This document shows positions 12,461 through 24,060 of a stretch of 64,000 nucleotides of DNA, one piece after another. The notes under the pieces were generated by a model. The model did no database searches. It was not told the DNA's origin and saw only the letters and a list, made by a program, of their open reading frames with translations. Made by a program: the position numbers and the translations under genes. The DNA is from Dipteris shenzhenensis (Eukaryota; Polypodiophyta; Polypodiopsida; Gleicheniales), in NCBI GenBank assembly GCA_047967505.1, contig CM106539.1; one strand, 5' to 3'. Position 1 is the first letter of the stretch. The number at the start of each line of letters is the position of its first letter.

Positions 12461-13203
12461 AAACAAAAGATACACTAAAATATGATAATCCATCTCCATC
12501 TCATGGACTCTCTCTTGGTATCTTACCGCATCCATCCTGAATGCCTTTCTACTTCTACTTAGTCCTCTTACTTTGTCATCAATTCACAGCCAACCTCTAC
12601 GCATCATTGTTTATATGCAGTGGTCCAGATTCTCTCTCACCCTTTCTTCTTAAGCGTGCACCCCTAGCTCATTAGTATGTGCTTTCTACTCTCCCCTCCT
12701 TCTATTTCCCTACTTGCTTGCTACTATGTTACTCTACCTCTAGTTTTTGTTCTTAGTAAAACCTCCACTTTCTCTTTACTCTTTCATTCATCCATTTCCT
12801 TCTATGTAAAGCTAACTTATTGCAGACAGTTGGCCTGCTCTTGACGTTTCTTGGAAAGCCTACACTGGTAGTGGCTTGAGTATTGTGGTCCTTCCCTACA
12901 AACACATACATACATACATACACATATATTTATTTATTTATTTTATTTTTATTTATATTTATATCTATGTTTACATTGTCCATCATTAACTTGGTTGTTT
13001 ATGGATTTTTTTGCTCTTACATATATATATATATATATTTATAATTCTTTACTTACTTCCTAGATTTACTCTATCTATATATATTTACTCTCATATATGT
13101 TTTTCTTTTTCTCTACTTACTTTATCTATAGATTTACTCTCAATCAATATATATCTAGTCGGATTTTTTATGTTCCCCTTTAAATGAAGCTATATGAGTC
13201 TTG
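12461..13203. other. AT-rich non-coding with small microsatellites
   Basis: Contains acat repeats near 12903, tttat repeats near 12930 and a (TA)n run near 13021. No gene seen. Confidence 0.6.
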
Positions 13204-13857
13204 TTTCTTATTTAAGTTATTGTTTTTTAGTTAATTAAATTAATCCTCATTTAATAGACTAGCCATAGGTAGTTTTCAAGTTTTTTTACTAAACTTAAAG
13301 TTTATTATTTAATGGGATCTAGCCAACTCATAAAATCTTGTAAGCACTCTATTTTTCTATTTTCCTTTTTAATAGGTGTTTTTACACCTTAATTCCATTA
13401 TGGGTGAAAGCATGCTAAGATGTATGTACTATTGGCAAGAATGGATTACGTACTATGTAGTGTGCCATTAGTAATTAGTGTGCACCCAAATTATTGTAGA
13501 GATTCAAGATCATGCACATGCACATGCTGTTTCTTATTTAAATTATTGCTTTTTAATTAATTAAATTAATCCTCATTTAATAGACTAGCCATAGGTAGTT
13601 TTCAAGTTTTTTTACTAAACTTAAAGTTTATTATTTAATGGGATCCAACCAACTCATAAAATCTTGTAAGCACTCTATTTTCTATTTTCCTTTTTAATAG
13701 GTGTTTTTACACCTTAATTCCATTATGGGTGAAAGCATGCTAAGGTGTATGTTCTATTGGCAAGAATGGAGTAGTACTATGTAGTATGCCATTAGTAATT
13801 AGTGTGCACCCAAATTATTGTAGAGATTCGAGATCATGCACATGCACATGCACATGC
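13204..13857. repeat. 326-bp direct tandem duplication
   Basis: Copy 1 (13204-13529) and copy 2 (13530 to about 13857) both run from tttcttattta through gactagccataggtag to catgcacatgcacatg. They differ by few substitutions and small indels, so the duplication is not old. The junctions lie in a catgca/cacatg microrepeat. Non-coding. Confidence 0.9.
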
Positions 13858-14200
13858 ATATATTCTTATGCACAACCTACAATCTTTCAATTCCATACTT
13901 CAAACTTTTGAACTTCTGAGTTCAAGCTTGCTTTTTGTGTTGAAGCTTGCTCAGCAAGTCGTTGAGGCTTCTTTCTAATGTTCAATCTTGCTTAGCACAT
14001 CGGTCTCTCGTGAGTATTTTGTTGTTTTGTCTTTTACCATTCCTTCTATCGGCATGCAACTTTTGTGGCTTCATCATTCCATCTATCTAGATGCTACTTT
14101 TGTTGTTGCTCTCTCTCTCTCTCTCTCTTCTTTTACTCTATTTTATCTTGATGTGAATCATAGTACTACATTATTACTCTATTTGTATATTGAAGACCAC

Positions 14201-15454
14201 CATGTCGCCAAAGAAATAAAAAAAACTCACATCTCTGGATTCTAAGAAGGCCAATGTAATTTCTTCAAGAAAAAACACTCCCTCCTAGTAGTCTGCAACA
14301 AAAGAAAAGCCAATGGCTAAGGACTACAAATCGGATTCGATTCGAACTGGAGTTAGGCTTGGTTGGAAGTTTTTTCTAAGAGCGAAGCTAGAGACACATC
14401 TAGAGTTGGACACATGGATGCATGAAATATGGGGCAATAACGACAAGGAGAGCCATCATGGGTTTAATATAGGTTGCATGAAGAAAACTTTATTGAACGA
14501 TCTCATGCAAAATTACTATAAATAATGAAGTTGGTACCATGTTGGCAAGACCATTGCTGCAACTACTCATGGAATAGATGTGAATTGGGATGACTTTGCC
14601 CAACATAGAGATGTGAACCTATGGTCAAGTGGCTTGGATAGCACCTGTATTAAGCAGGATCATGATATAGGCACATTTACAAGTGTGAAAAGGGAGCCTA
14701 TTAGTTTTCTACATCAACAAAGATTTCGTGTGGAGTAGCAATGTGTACTGGATGAGTGGAAGAATAAAGTTGACAATGAGAATGCAGAATTTGAGGCTGC
14801 TACTGCAATGGAGGCCAAATCCCTTACAAAAGTAGAGCCAATTACACATACAACCAGTTGGGTGCGCAGTAAAATAGAAAATTTTCCACATGGTAGTAAC
14901 ACTATCAGTGTACTGCTACAAGAGGAGTTCTTGAAGGATATGACCAAACTTGAAGTAGAGCTATATTCAGCAAAGATATCTCTGAATCAGAAAAAATGCA
15001 TCGGATATGCATTGGAGAGAATTTGGTTGCAAGCACAAGTTTCTTGAGTAATATGTAACATTTGGTTGAGGAGCTCCCAATGCAGTGTCTGTGTGTTATG
15101 AATCTAGCACCAATAGACCATCCTGCAGGCTCTACAACAGCAACTGTGAAGGTGGATATTGAATGGTGAGATTCTTAACATTCCATTAACAAATCGATGT
15201 TTTCGTTTTTACAATTGGCTCCTCTTACAAGTAGTATCTACTTACTCTTTCAATAAATGTGCAAGTGTGTTTTCTGTGGTCTTGGATTTTGTCAAGAAAA
15301 TATTGATGTGGTATTTGCACCATGTTTGCACACATACCACATGATATGTGCATCATTCCATTTTTCAAAGAAGTTGCAATCCATTTATCCATCCTACAAA
15401 GTATTCGTATCAGATGCATGGTTGGTTGCACGGGCTTCCATTTTCCAAGCCTAG
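14201..15454 (+). pseudogene. Decayed unknown ORF with C-terminal RING-like Cys/His cluster
   Basis: An ATG in good context (accaccatg) near 14201 opens a Lys/Ser-rich N-terminus. From 14313 to 15047 one frame stays coherent for 245 codons apart from stops at 14523, 14526 and near 14736. It reads GVRLGWKFFLRAKLETHLELD..., GLDSTCIKQ and a helical C-part. Downstream in another frame (15257-15454) there is CKCVFCGLGFC...PCLHTYHMIC, a spacing like the first part of a RING finger; the final Cys pair is missing. I do not know the family. Single-frame coherence suggests a real intronless gene, perhaps element-encoded, now dead. A short (TC)n run lies near 14113. Confidence 0.4.
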
Positions 15455-15690
15455 ACCCTCAAGCTTCGAGCTTGCATTGCCAAGATAGCTTCAAAAAATA
15501 GCCACCCAAACTACTCTTTCTTGGAAAAAGGGTGAAATATATGTCCTTTAAAGGAAGTACTCAACCATGTGCAATGTGCGTCTTGAAGTCTTGGAGCCTT
15601 ACCCAAGTCCAAGAGTCACCCTTTAATATTGTAATTATCATAGGATTTCTTGGGAACAAGAAGATTCCTAAACTCAAATCAAGTACTCAA
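15455..15690. other. No recognisable gene
   Basis: Short unique sequence between the unknown ORF and the microsatellite cluster; nothing seen. Confidence 0.5.
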
Positions 15691-15692
15691 AT

Positions 15693-15845
15693 TTGTGTGT
15701 ATTGTGTGTGTGCATGTGCATGTGCATGTGTCATGCACACATATGCATGTGCGCACATGTGCACATGAGCGTGCGCACACACACACACACACAATCAATA
15801 GTTTTGCATACTACCGTGTGCACATGTGCGCACACACACATAGAC
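15693..15845. repeat. TG/CA-rich microsatellite cluster
   Basis: Mixed gtgtgt, tgcatg and (CA)n runs. Within it, caatcaatagttttgcatactacc occurs at about 15793 and again near 15849, so a short unit was duplicated. Confidence 0.8.
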
Positions 15846-15957
15846 AAAATCAATAGTTTTGCATACTACCTATATCTTTGGGTGAAACGATACTATTTTA
15901 CACATGCATTACACTTTTCTATGGTACCTATAACTTATCATAAAAGGAACACACACA

Positions 15958-16031
<74 letters not shown>
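15958..16031. repeat. (GA)n microsatellite, about 72 bp
   Basis: Uninterrupted GA dinucleotides. The ORF that crosses it (an Arg-Glu repeat) is an artefact. Confidence 0.95.
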
Positions 16032-16034
<3 letters not shown>

Positions 16035-16920
16035 TTAGATTAATACTCTTAGGTCACAAGGGATAACATGGTGTTAATTTCCATGGTTTCAGAAAGAGTC
16101 CTTGGAGACATGCAACTCTTAGCACCCCTTTTACTAGCAAAGAGGTTTATTAACCCTTGAAACCCCTTTTGTTGGGCTTGATCATCATGACTTGTATTGG
16201 ATAGGTGGATGAACCTTTTTCATCTCTTTTTCCAGTGGAAGGGATGGTGAACACTTCATTAAGCTTCTACTGGCAAGGGCACTTTATCAGCTTACTGGAA
16301 TGTACTAATGGTAGGATATGTTTCACCATGAAATCCTTGGTAGTAGCAAAGCATAAAGGGAAATAATTGTAATGCATATGAGCCTCTTGGAATCCAATGG
16401 TTGTAGGAAATGCATGCTCTCAGATGGATGCCCCCATGACCCCTTTCACACTGACAAAAGGGTGCAATGCACCATGTATATACTATCTATAATTTTCATT
16501 ATGTATATACTTAGTGCACCATGCATATACTCATATTTGGAATGCAACCCTATCTAGCTCTTTTTTGTGTTGGGAGGTTATTATTTTCCTCTAATATTAT
16601 TTTCACCATTTGGTTGGATGGATTTTTATAAATATATCTTTTTACATCTCATCAATTTGAGCTACAGTTTGAGAGTTATGACCATCAAACCCTTTCATTA
16701 GAAAAAGAATACTAGAAGGATGCAAAGACTTAATTTTGGTTTCATGGCTAGATAGAACAAAAAAAGAACATACTTTTTCTTTATTCAAAAACTTACTTTT
16801 GATTGCATGGTTAGATAGAGCACAAAATTTCCATCTTTTTTTCTTTTTACAGCTCATCATGTAATAGTATTGTTTGTTGTTTGAAATTCTAGTTCACATT
16901 TTAAGGATTTTTTTGTTCTT
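16032..16920. other. No recognisable gene
   Basis: Unique-looking sequence with a few short direct repeats such as ccatgtatatact/ccatgcatatact near 16470-16530. Nothing codes. Confidence 0.5.
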
Positions 16921-16924
16921 ACTT

Positions 16925-17075
16925 ATACTCTTTAGTACTAAATGGTATTGTTTGATGTTTGAAATAGAGTACTATTTATGACTAACTAGTATTGTTTAGT
17001 CTAAATTAGTATTGTTTATGAATAAATAGTACTGTTTAGTACTAATTAGTACTATTTAGTACTAATTAGCTCTAG
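16925..17075. repeat. Degenerate TAGTACT/TTTAGTACTAATTAG repeats
   Basis: About seven diverged units of roughly 20 bp built from tagtact-gtttagtactaat. Palindromic units could fold. No gene. Confidence 0.7.
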
Positions 17076-17190
17076 AATCCAACACAACCCTTGTCAATAT
17101 GGCCCTTCAGGGGTCCCCTTTACGGGCAAGGTACTGATAGGGGCTATGTTGGAATATGGCCCTTGTCCCTAAAGGGGGCCATATTTCCTT
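17071..17190. repeat. Foldback, possibly a small MITE
   Basis: aatatggccc at 17096 is repeated inverted at 17176-17185 and directly near 17153. An outer pair tccaacacaaccc (about 17078) and ggctatgttgga (about 17143) is also inverted. The whole could form a hairpin of about 90-120 bases. No clear target duplication was found. Confidence 0.4.
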
Positions 17191-17309
17191 CAATTTTAAA
17201 TACTACTATTTTTTTGTTTGTTGTCTAGCTTTCAATAATACTATTTGCTTTGTGAAATCAATTCTAAATGTCACTATTTATTCAAACTAAATAGTTGTTC
17301 TCTTCCTTA

Positions 17310-19197
17310 CAAACAGGTGTAGACTTTGAAACTCCTCATCCAAAAAAGTTCAAGAATGCTACAACGCAAGGTGAAGCTATTAAAAGTGGGAAATTTTAAT
17401 CTACCAGCATTTCAAAAGTATTCATAGACATGGAGAAACAACAACATGGAGAGGGACATGCCTCATGTGGAAAAGAAAGCAATGAACAGGTATTGGATGG
17501 ATGTCGGTTGGAAGATAACAACTCTATGGAGGATGAAGGGGATCACGAGCATGAATATGATGAGGATGAAATGCTAAACAAGGTCAAAAAGCAGCAGGCA
17601 GTTGCACAGGGGAGCCCATAGTTGTAGAGGGGAGAGGTAGGACTTATACTTTTTTTTGGTGTGGCAAAAAGAGGGTATTTATTTTCATAAATCCTTATTT
17701 TATCTATTGCATCTATTCCTATTTTATCTATTGCATCTATTCATGTTTTATCTATTGTTCAAAAGATGAAAGTTTGTCACAAAAGGAGGCCACTGCTACC
17801 ATGAAGCCAGCGATACAACACAAGAAGAAATTTGTTGTGCGGTACTTTTACAGAAGGAAGAATATAGAGGCAAAGGAGGGTATGTATTTTTTTGCAAAGA
17901 TGTACATTTTGTATACAATACCTCAAATGTAGTCCTGATGTGATTTTGTTTCTTTGAATTTCCATTGTGAGCAATGTTAATGGAGACATGGAAGATGATC
18001 TATAGCACCTGGATGAAGATGATTTACAACACTTGGATGAAGATTAATCTTGAGCACTTGTATGAAGATAATTTGTAGCACTTGGATGAAGATAATTTGT
18101 AGCACATGGATGGTATTATAGAGGAAGCACTAGCATTGGTCAACATGTAGGACTTGCCTAGAAAGCACAACAAAGTTAAAGACATAGATAGCAATGAAAA
18201 GCTCACTGAGCAGCTAAGACTATATCAAGCCTAAAGCCTAAATCGTTTGCCAGCTCTGATGGAGAGGACATGCAGGATGACACAGTACTAGGTAGCCTTC
18301 TCCCTACTGGGATGAAGAAGATAAAATTTAGTGTCCATAAAGTTTCTAAGTCTCATGTGATTGAATGTAGTAAATGCCTAACCCCAAATGTTAGGACTAG
18401 ATCTTCTATGAAATGACATTGTATGAGAGCTCGTCTCACAAGTTTTGAATGAAAAGAAAGTTTATCTTCTTGTTTTTCTCCCATCAACTCATGTATGATG
18501 AATTCATATATGTGTCATTGTTGCTTCTAGGTGGCAAAGGAGATGTCCTATCTCAAAAGAAGTTGTTAATATTTGATATGAATGCAATATTGTTAAAGAG
18601 GTGGTGGAAGATTTCTCTTGAAATGGCCCAAGGCGGGGGATCTTCATAAAATAGGCAACCACATCATCTCTTTACAACCATAGTTGTTGGATTTCTTGAA
18701 ATCTTTGTGGAACCATTTTGAGGTTGCTATGTGGAGTAGTATGACAAGGAGAAATGCCATTCCCATAGTGTCTTTGATAGAATGCAAATTGGTAGATGAA
18801 GGGTTTAGGGACTTCAAGTTCTCGTTCAATTTTGCATTAGGAGGAATGTTGTACAATGGAAGAATACAACCATCCAACATGGATGCATGAATTGTGTCAA
18901 CTTAAGCCATTTAGCGCATTGGCATTGACTATGATCCCATGCACACACTCCTAGTTGATGATACTCCTTTAAAAGTAGTTTTAAATCCACCCGATACCTA
19001 CATAACTCCTTTCTCCTATGAAGGAGATCCTAATGATGATGAATTATCAATTCACTTACTCCCATACTTGATGGCTTTAGCAAATTTCAACGAAGGTGTT
19101 GTTGCATTTACAATGAGGTACTTTTATGAAGGCCATGTGATTGAGTATATTGTAGCAACTGCTCATGGTGACCATCCAACCAAATTATTCACTGGAG
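17310..19197 (+). pseudogene. NLI-interacting-factor/FCP1-like HAD phosphatase, decayed gene
   Basis: Three blocks match the plant NIF/FCP1-homology HAD family in order. Motif I region KKLLIFDMNAILL lies at about 18565 (the usual DxDx or DLNG is DMNA here). FLKSLWNHFEVAMWSS follows near 18690 (motif II serine). TLLVDDTPLKVVLNPPDTYITP with a following DDEL and LLPYLMALA is at 18945-19090 (motif IV acidic pair). Such proteins dephosphorylate Ser/Thr, often on nuclear targets. Upstream lie acidic, repeat-bearing stretches (17430-17621, 17990-18112) and a coding-like block near 18240-18415. A pyrimidine-rich tract ending ttctag just before the motif I block looks like a splice acceptor, so the copy was not made from spliced RNA. 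One frameshift separates motifs I and II; the segment between motif II and motif IV is degraded. The last codons run into Copia fragment C. Confidence 0.62.
17990..18112 (+). repeat. Minisatellite of about 24-27 bp in the HAD pseudogene
   Basis: Four to five units of gcacttggatgaagataattt. In the first units the reading is HLDEDDLQ-like, so it was probably an acidic peptide repeat; later units contain stops. Confidence 0.75.
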
Positions 19198-19482
19198 TCA
19201 TTAGAAAGCTAAAGCAAGACTTATCTGCAAAGTTCGACATGAAAGATCTTGGACTTATGCACTATTGTCTTGGAATTGAGTCCTAGAGAGATTCAAAAAG
19301 CACCTTTATGAGTTAGCTCAAGTATGTTGACAGTCTCCTGAAGAAGTTTCATATGGTAGATTGCAAGATTGCAGCCACTCCCATGGAACAGAGTTTGAAA
19401 CTTACTAAAGATTCAGAAAAGCCTACAGTCAATGATAGGTACTACAGGCAGCTCATCATATCTCTTATATATCTCAATCACA
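19198..19482 (+). pseudogene. Copia fragment C: piece of RT, same family as element A
   Basis: The sequence matches 3675-3955 of element A almost base for base (for example LKQDLSA-FDMKDLGLMHYC-GIE, then KKFHM-DCKIAATPMEQSLK), with stops near 19285 and 19314. It starts abruptly after the HAD pseudogene and ends at about 19482, before the RT C-terminus. No LTR is attached. Confidence 0.92.
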
Positions 19483-19967
19483 ACACACCGAGTTAGAGAG
19501 GAAGTTGGAAGCTCCAAACAAACTCAGGTTCCCATGAGCTATTGCACGACTGCCCCCTATGCAAAGGGGCCTCCAACAAGGCTGCATACGGCCCCTTTGC
19601 TGAGCTCGCATGTTTCCTTGAGACAGTGGCTCTCCAAAGGCCTTGAAGCACTAGAGTGGGGGGAGACCTAGGTCCCATAAGACAGGCATAAGACTTATGG
19701 AGCAAACATGAGGAGGAGGGGGGCTACTACAATGAAAGAGGGTGCACCAGGCACCACTACCAGCCACTGGCTAGTAGGTAGGATTCAAGACCAAGGGCGA
19801 GGCTTTGGGTTACAGAAAAAGTCAGAAGGATAGGAGGCATAATAGCTAAAAGGGGGAAAAAGGGGCAAGCAGGGTGAAGGAGGGCAAAGGAGGGTAGAGG
19901 TGGAGAGGAGAAGGTGACGGGGCAATAGCATAAGGAGCAGCTTGGGGAGCAAGCTGACCAACCTAAC
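19483..19967. other. G-rich unique stretch, no recognisable gene
   Basis: Richer in G (ggggga, gggggct) than its surroundings, with overlapping short ORFs on both strands and no domain pattern. It could be debris of another element. Confidence 0.45.
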
Positions 19968-20712
19968 TGCTTGATATCAATGCTCCACTCTCATGTAACT
20001 ACGCTAGAACTAGTTATCTCTACTTGTAAGCCCCCCATATGAGGAGAAGGCATTTGAGTAGCTAGGTTATCTGGTAGGTCCTGGTTTGGACACCAGATGG
20101 GGACCATGTGTGGCCTGATGGCTAGACAGCTTCAGATAGAGTTGGCACACTGCCAACTAGGCTACATGCAAGTGCGGGAAGGCATCCCATGATGGACCGC
20201 ACTGAGGGTAGATGGAGCATTTCTTAGGGCAACTCACTCTCGGGCTACGGGACGGGGCTATGGGGCGTTTGGAGCCCCAAATGATCTCGGATGGCTCTGG
20301 GCCGAATGGGTACTATAGGTTAGTTGCTCTATTCTATGCCACAGTTCTAACATGTGGTCGGTGGCCTATTTTGGGACCGACCTCCAGTCGGTCGTTTTGG
20401 GCCGACTAGGTCGGTCTCCCAATTGGGTCTAACTGACTATGACTGGTGGCTATATAAGAGCAAGACTGTGAAGCCCATTATCATAACTGGCTACAGCAAC
20501 CTTGATTCCTTAGCATCTAGCCTCCGTCCTCTACTGTTTCCAGCATGCCATCAAAGCTTCGCACACAGGAGCGCACGACTGGTAGGCAGCGCCATCTATT
20601 GTATCAGTTTTACAGTAATCAAATTTTTGATTCTCCATACTATCTACTTTTCTTTCTTGCATATGAGATCACGGTTATCTGTTGAGCACAGACGTTGTAT
20701 TGTTTTCTTACA
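19968..20712 (+). repeat. Solo LTR, family S, with CTAAC target duplication
   Basis: It begins TGCTTGATATCAATGCTCC and ends TTTTCTTACA. The five bases CTAAC occur at 19963-19967 and again at 20713-20717, a perfect target-site duplication. A TATA box (tatataagag) is at 20451. The same sequence is found inverted at 27064-27779. No internal domain adjoins, so this is a product of LTR-LTR recombination. Copies of gtcggt/accgac cluster upstream of the TATA box near 20355-20425. Confidence 0.92.
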
Positions 20713-20717
20713 CTAAC

Positions 20718-21100
20718 CTCCGATCTACCTTTTCCACTCTTAAGGCATATCTAGAAACCAAACAATTGTAAATTCAATTTGGTCATAGACTATAGAGCTA
20801 GCTCATGTGTGAAATGCCACCATTGTACCAATCAAAAAAAAATTAGAACCTCGAACATCATCCATGCATGGTTTGTGATATTCTCATAAACTCTTAGCAA
20901 AAAACATTGTGAATAAAACATTGGTAAAAGAATTGGTCAAGTGTTTTCTCTTGGTTCACTCTTAGATATTATAATCTTGGATCCCATTGCAAAGTACTCC
21001 ACAAGATGAGCTCTACAAAAGATGGAGATGCCTCAAGAGGAGGGCTTGTTACCTTGATGGAAGGGCTTCTAACTCTCTTTGCAAAAGATAGAACACCACA
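20718..21100. other. No recognisable gene
   Basis: The end nearest the microsatellite (21000-21100) resembles the leader downstream of the PBS in the LTR element at 40.6 kb, read on the minus strand. Confidence 0.4.
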
Positions 21101-21115
21101 AGCTTATACCATGCA

Positions 21116-21199
<84 letters not shown>

Positions 21200-21275
21200 T
21201 ACATTATATTCCTTAAGAATTGAACTATATACATGTTCACCCCTTAGGATTAGGGCTAGCATTTGTCCTATGAAC
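21101..21275 (-). repeat. Copia-type LTR end fragment with (GA)n inside, minus strand
   Basis: On the minus strand a degraded PBS (tggtataagct, plus 21101-21111) follows a CT repeat and a stretch containing cctaaggggt and acatgtatata. The same arrangement occurs at 40650-40800 with an exact PBS. The (GA)n microsatellite at 21119-21198 therefore lies inside the LTR. The other LTR boundary was not found. Confidence 0.5.
21119..21198. repeat. (GA)n microsatellite, about 78 bp
   Basis: Pure GA run, sited in the transcribed part of a minus-strand Copia-type LTR fragment. Confidence 0.95.
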
Positions 21276-21329
21276 TCGATCTCTATGCAGTAACTTTATT
21301 GTACACGATCATCTAAAATGACTATTAGG

Positions 21330-24060
21330 AATTTGTCAATGTACTTTTAGAATCACCATGAACCTCTAAAATTCTTGTGGTGCGTTTTTGAACCCGAGTG
21401 GTGTCAATTTTACTTGATTATGTCCCCCATTTAGTGATGAAAGTGGTCTTTTCTTGATTTTCTTTGGCTAGAGTGATCTAGTTGTCCCCATTGTATCTAT
21501 TCATGAATAGAATTCCTCTTATGCCCCACCACTTTTGTAGGATGTTATTTGGTGAAAGGTAGTGTAATAGGGTCTTTGATAATCTATTCATAAAACCTTA
21601 TGTACTCCACATACATGTGTAGATTTTCATTCTACTTAGGCAATATGCTGATGGGGAACAACCATTTGCTCCACAGTTTAGCACCTAGATAAATCCTTCC
21701 CTTAGTCAGTGATTCATCTAGCTTTGCATAGTTGGGGTTCATTTGGTACCTTTTCTACTTGATTAGTTTTGCTTCTACATCAAAGGGATTCAATGTTGCA
21801 CTAAATTGGGTGGTACATATTTTAGATCTTTGTATTCCCATGTGAAAATGTTTTATATTGCAAGAAGAGTTTGTGGGCATACTCGAAGGTCATTTAGGCA
21901 ATTCCTCATTGATTTCTATTAGCTTTGTCTCTCCTTCAAAACATACATTGAGTTCCTTGATGGCTTTCCCTTGAATGATTCATCCATTACCGATTGATTC
22001 TACTGATTCAACGAGTAGGCTCCTCTCGAACTTCTCTTGTCAATCTTCATGTTCAATAAATCCTTTTGGAACTTCTTCTAAGATTATGTTGATTCCAAAA
22101 CTTTAATCGATGAGGACTCCCTTGCTCAATTGGTTCTTGAACTAATGATAATCATTGGCACTTCTTCATCCCGCTCACTTCAATTTCAACTGTCAATGTT
22201 TATGCCACGTGTTGCTTGCTCACATTAGTCAATTTTGGAAGAGCTTGGTGCATAAATGAGTGATTTTCAATGGTTGTAATTGTCCTATTTATCTCACTAA
22301 ACTACTCCCATGATGTATGAATTTTTTTTTGCTCTAATGAGTTTCCTTGTATTTGATTGTCTCTATCCTACCCTTCTCTACTTTGATTGTTTATCTGTAT
22401 TCGAGCTCTTCCTTGTTTATGTTCCTCATCTGCCTATATTTTGACTATTCTCATAGTCCCATCAAGGTCTTTTTTCACTTCAATTCCTTGTATTTTAGTG
22501 CCAACTTCTTTTCTTGTTTCCAACAAATTCTACATTTTGGTTCTTCCTTACTTCTATTTCTCATCTAACTATATTTTCTCTCTTCTCTTTGTTCCATCAA
22601 GAGCTATTCTTTATTCAATGAATTGGTTTTTTTAATTGCTAACTTTTGTAATTCTTTCCAATGAATCCCTAGCTCTTTTGGATCCTGTTGATTCATTGGG
22701 TCCTTTTGGCTACCTTGTAACCTTGTTGACCAAATTTTTTTCGGTGTGTGCCAATACCATGCTTGTATTTGGTGCATCTTCATCATGGTTGCATGCTCTT
22801 TGTAGCTGCTTATTCTAAAATTATAGTCCTTTTGGTAACCCTCCTTTCAACAAAAGGAACATGTAGTATTGATATTTTTGGCTTGTCTCTTTGGTACGAT
22901 GTTCTACCCTCCCTCTCTACTTGGTTTGTCTCTTAGATAGGGTCTTTTACCTCCTCTCTACTTGGTTGACCTTATGGTCCTTTTTGTTTTATTAAACAAG
23001 CATTCCCAAGCTGTGTGGCTTGAAGGAGAGAATATGTTGCAATATCTTCATGACCTACATTTGGTGTTTGTATGCCCATCAACTTTGCACTTTGTGCACT
23101 ATATCTTTCTTTTCTTAGGAGCTCCTTTTATTCCCATTTTTTGAGAAGTGGTTTTAGCTCCTCCCTTTGTCGTCTTTGCTAGTTTCTTTTTTACAACCAA
23201 CTTTTATTCTTCTTCGCCTTTCGTATTCATGAAGAACATCTTTTTCTTTCTTCTTGGTTCATTGATGATCTTCTTCTTGATGCAATTGCATTGTGTAGCA
23301 ATTTGTCATACGTTCTTGTTGGGTTTGTGATTTCCATGGTCCTCAACTTTGTGCTATTGGTGGGGCCACTCAACAACCACAAACAAAGCATTGTTTTGCT
23401 AGGGCAATGATCATACACCATCTCTCTTGCTTGTTGCTTGGTTTGATTGAGATTCAGCATCACATTTTCTTTGTGGAATTTATGCTGAAACCTCTTCAGA
23501 AATTCTTCTCTCAACACATTCCATCATCATTAGACCACCTTGAGACCACAAAAGATCTCCTACTTCTTCTAGTTGCAGGCTCATGGGGGATTCCCCATCG
23601 GTCCTTGGTTAGAGTAGATGAAAGTAGATGGTAGATGCTTCTGTTCCATAGAGGGAGTGCTAACGATGATCTCCCATGCTTTCGGGGTTGTCCTATAGCT
23701 TAGAGGATTTGCCTAGTAGCCTTTAGGTTTGTGACTTGCACACATCGGATGTAGCGAGACTTCACATGGGGGATGGTTGCATGGATCACGAAGGGGGGAA
23801 CGCCTTCTCGATTGGTCTAGTTTTGACATCCTATAGGATTCATGGTTAGGAGATCTCTTGGATAGAGATATATGATGTATCGCTACCTTCCTGTGTATGC
23901 CTAATGTCTTTGCCAGACGATAGGGTTTGGGTGCTAGTGTGTAGCACTACTGCTTTTGGTACATCTAGGTTGCTCGGTGCTATCAAGCGGTGGATGGCTA
24001 GCAAGTCCCTGAGATAGCTATCCTCGTCACCATCTGGCAGGATATCATATTTACTCTATG
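21330..24060 (-). pseudogene. Ty3/Gypsy gag-RT remnant, minus strand
   Basis: Reading down the minus strand: a possible gag N-terminus near 24050-23900, then a gag core at 23517-23300 (LREEFLKRFQ...ENVMLNLNQTKQQ), zinc knuckle CTKCKVDGHTNTKC near 23090-23050, a second Cys/His group (HTAWEC) near 23020, a third (TCSFC) near 22860, and a Lys/Glu-rich coiled-coil stretch at 22786-22400. Far downstream, at 21780-21340, a diverged Gypsy RT shows KRYQMNPNYAKLDES and TPLGFKNAPQEF, the counterpart of MPFGLKNAP. Stops and frameshifts are frequent and the catalytic YxDD region is missing, so this is an old copy. No LTRs of its own were found. Confidence 0.72.

Noticed and set aside
14320-14345. tRNA-like gattcgattcgaact
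   Set aside because: No paired acceptor, D or anticodon arm around it, and it lies in a coherent ORF.
15693-16043. ORF ending in an Arg-Glu repeat
   Set aside because: It crosses (CA)n and (GA)n microsatellites; the sequence is a product of the repeats.
20212-20716. ORFs in the 20.2-20.7 kb region
   Set aside because: They lie in a solo LTR with a defined target duplication.
21006-21293. 95-codon ORF with an Arg-Glu repeat
   Set aside because: It crosses the (GA)n run inside an LTR fragment and lies on the strand opposite to the element.
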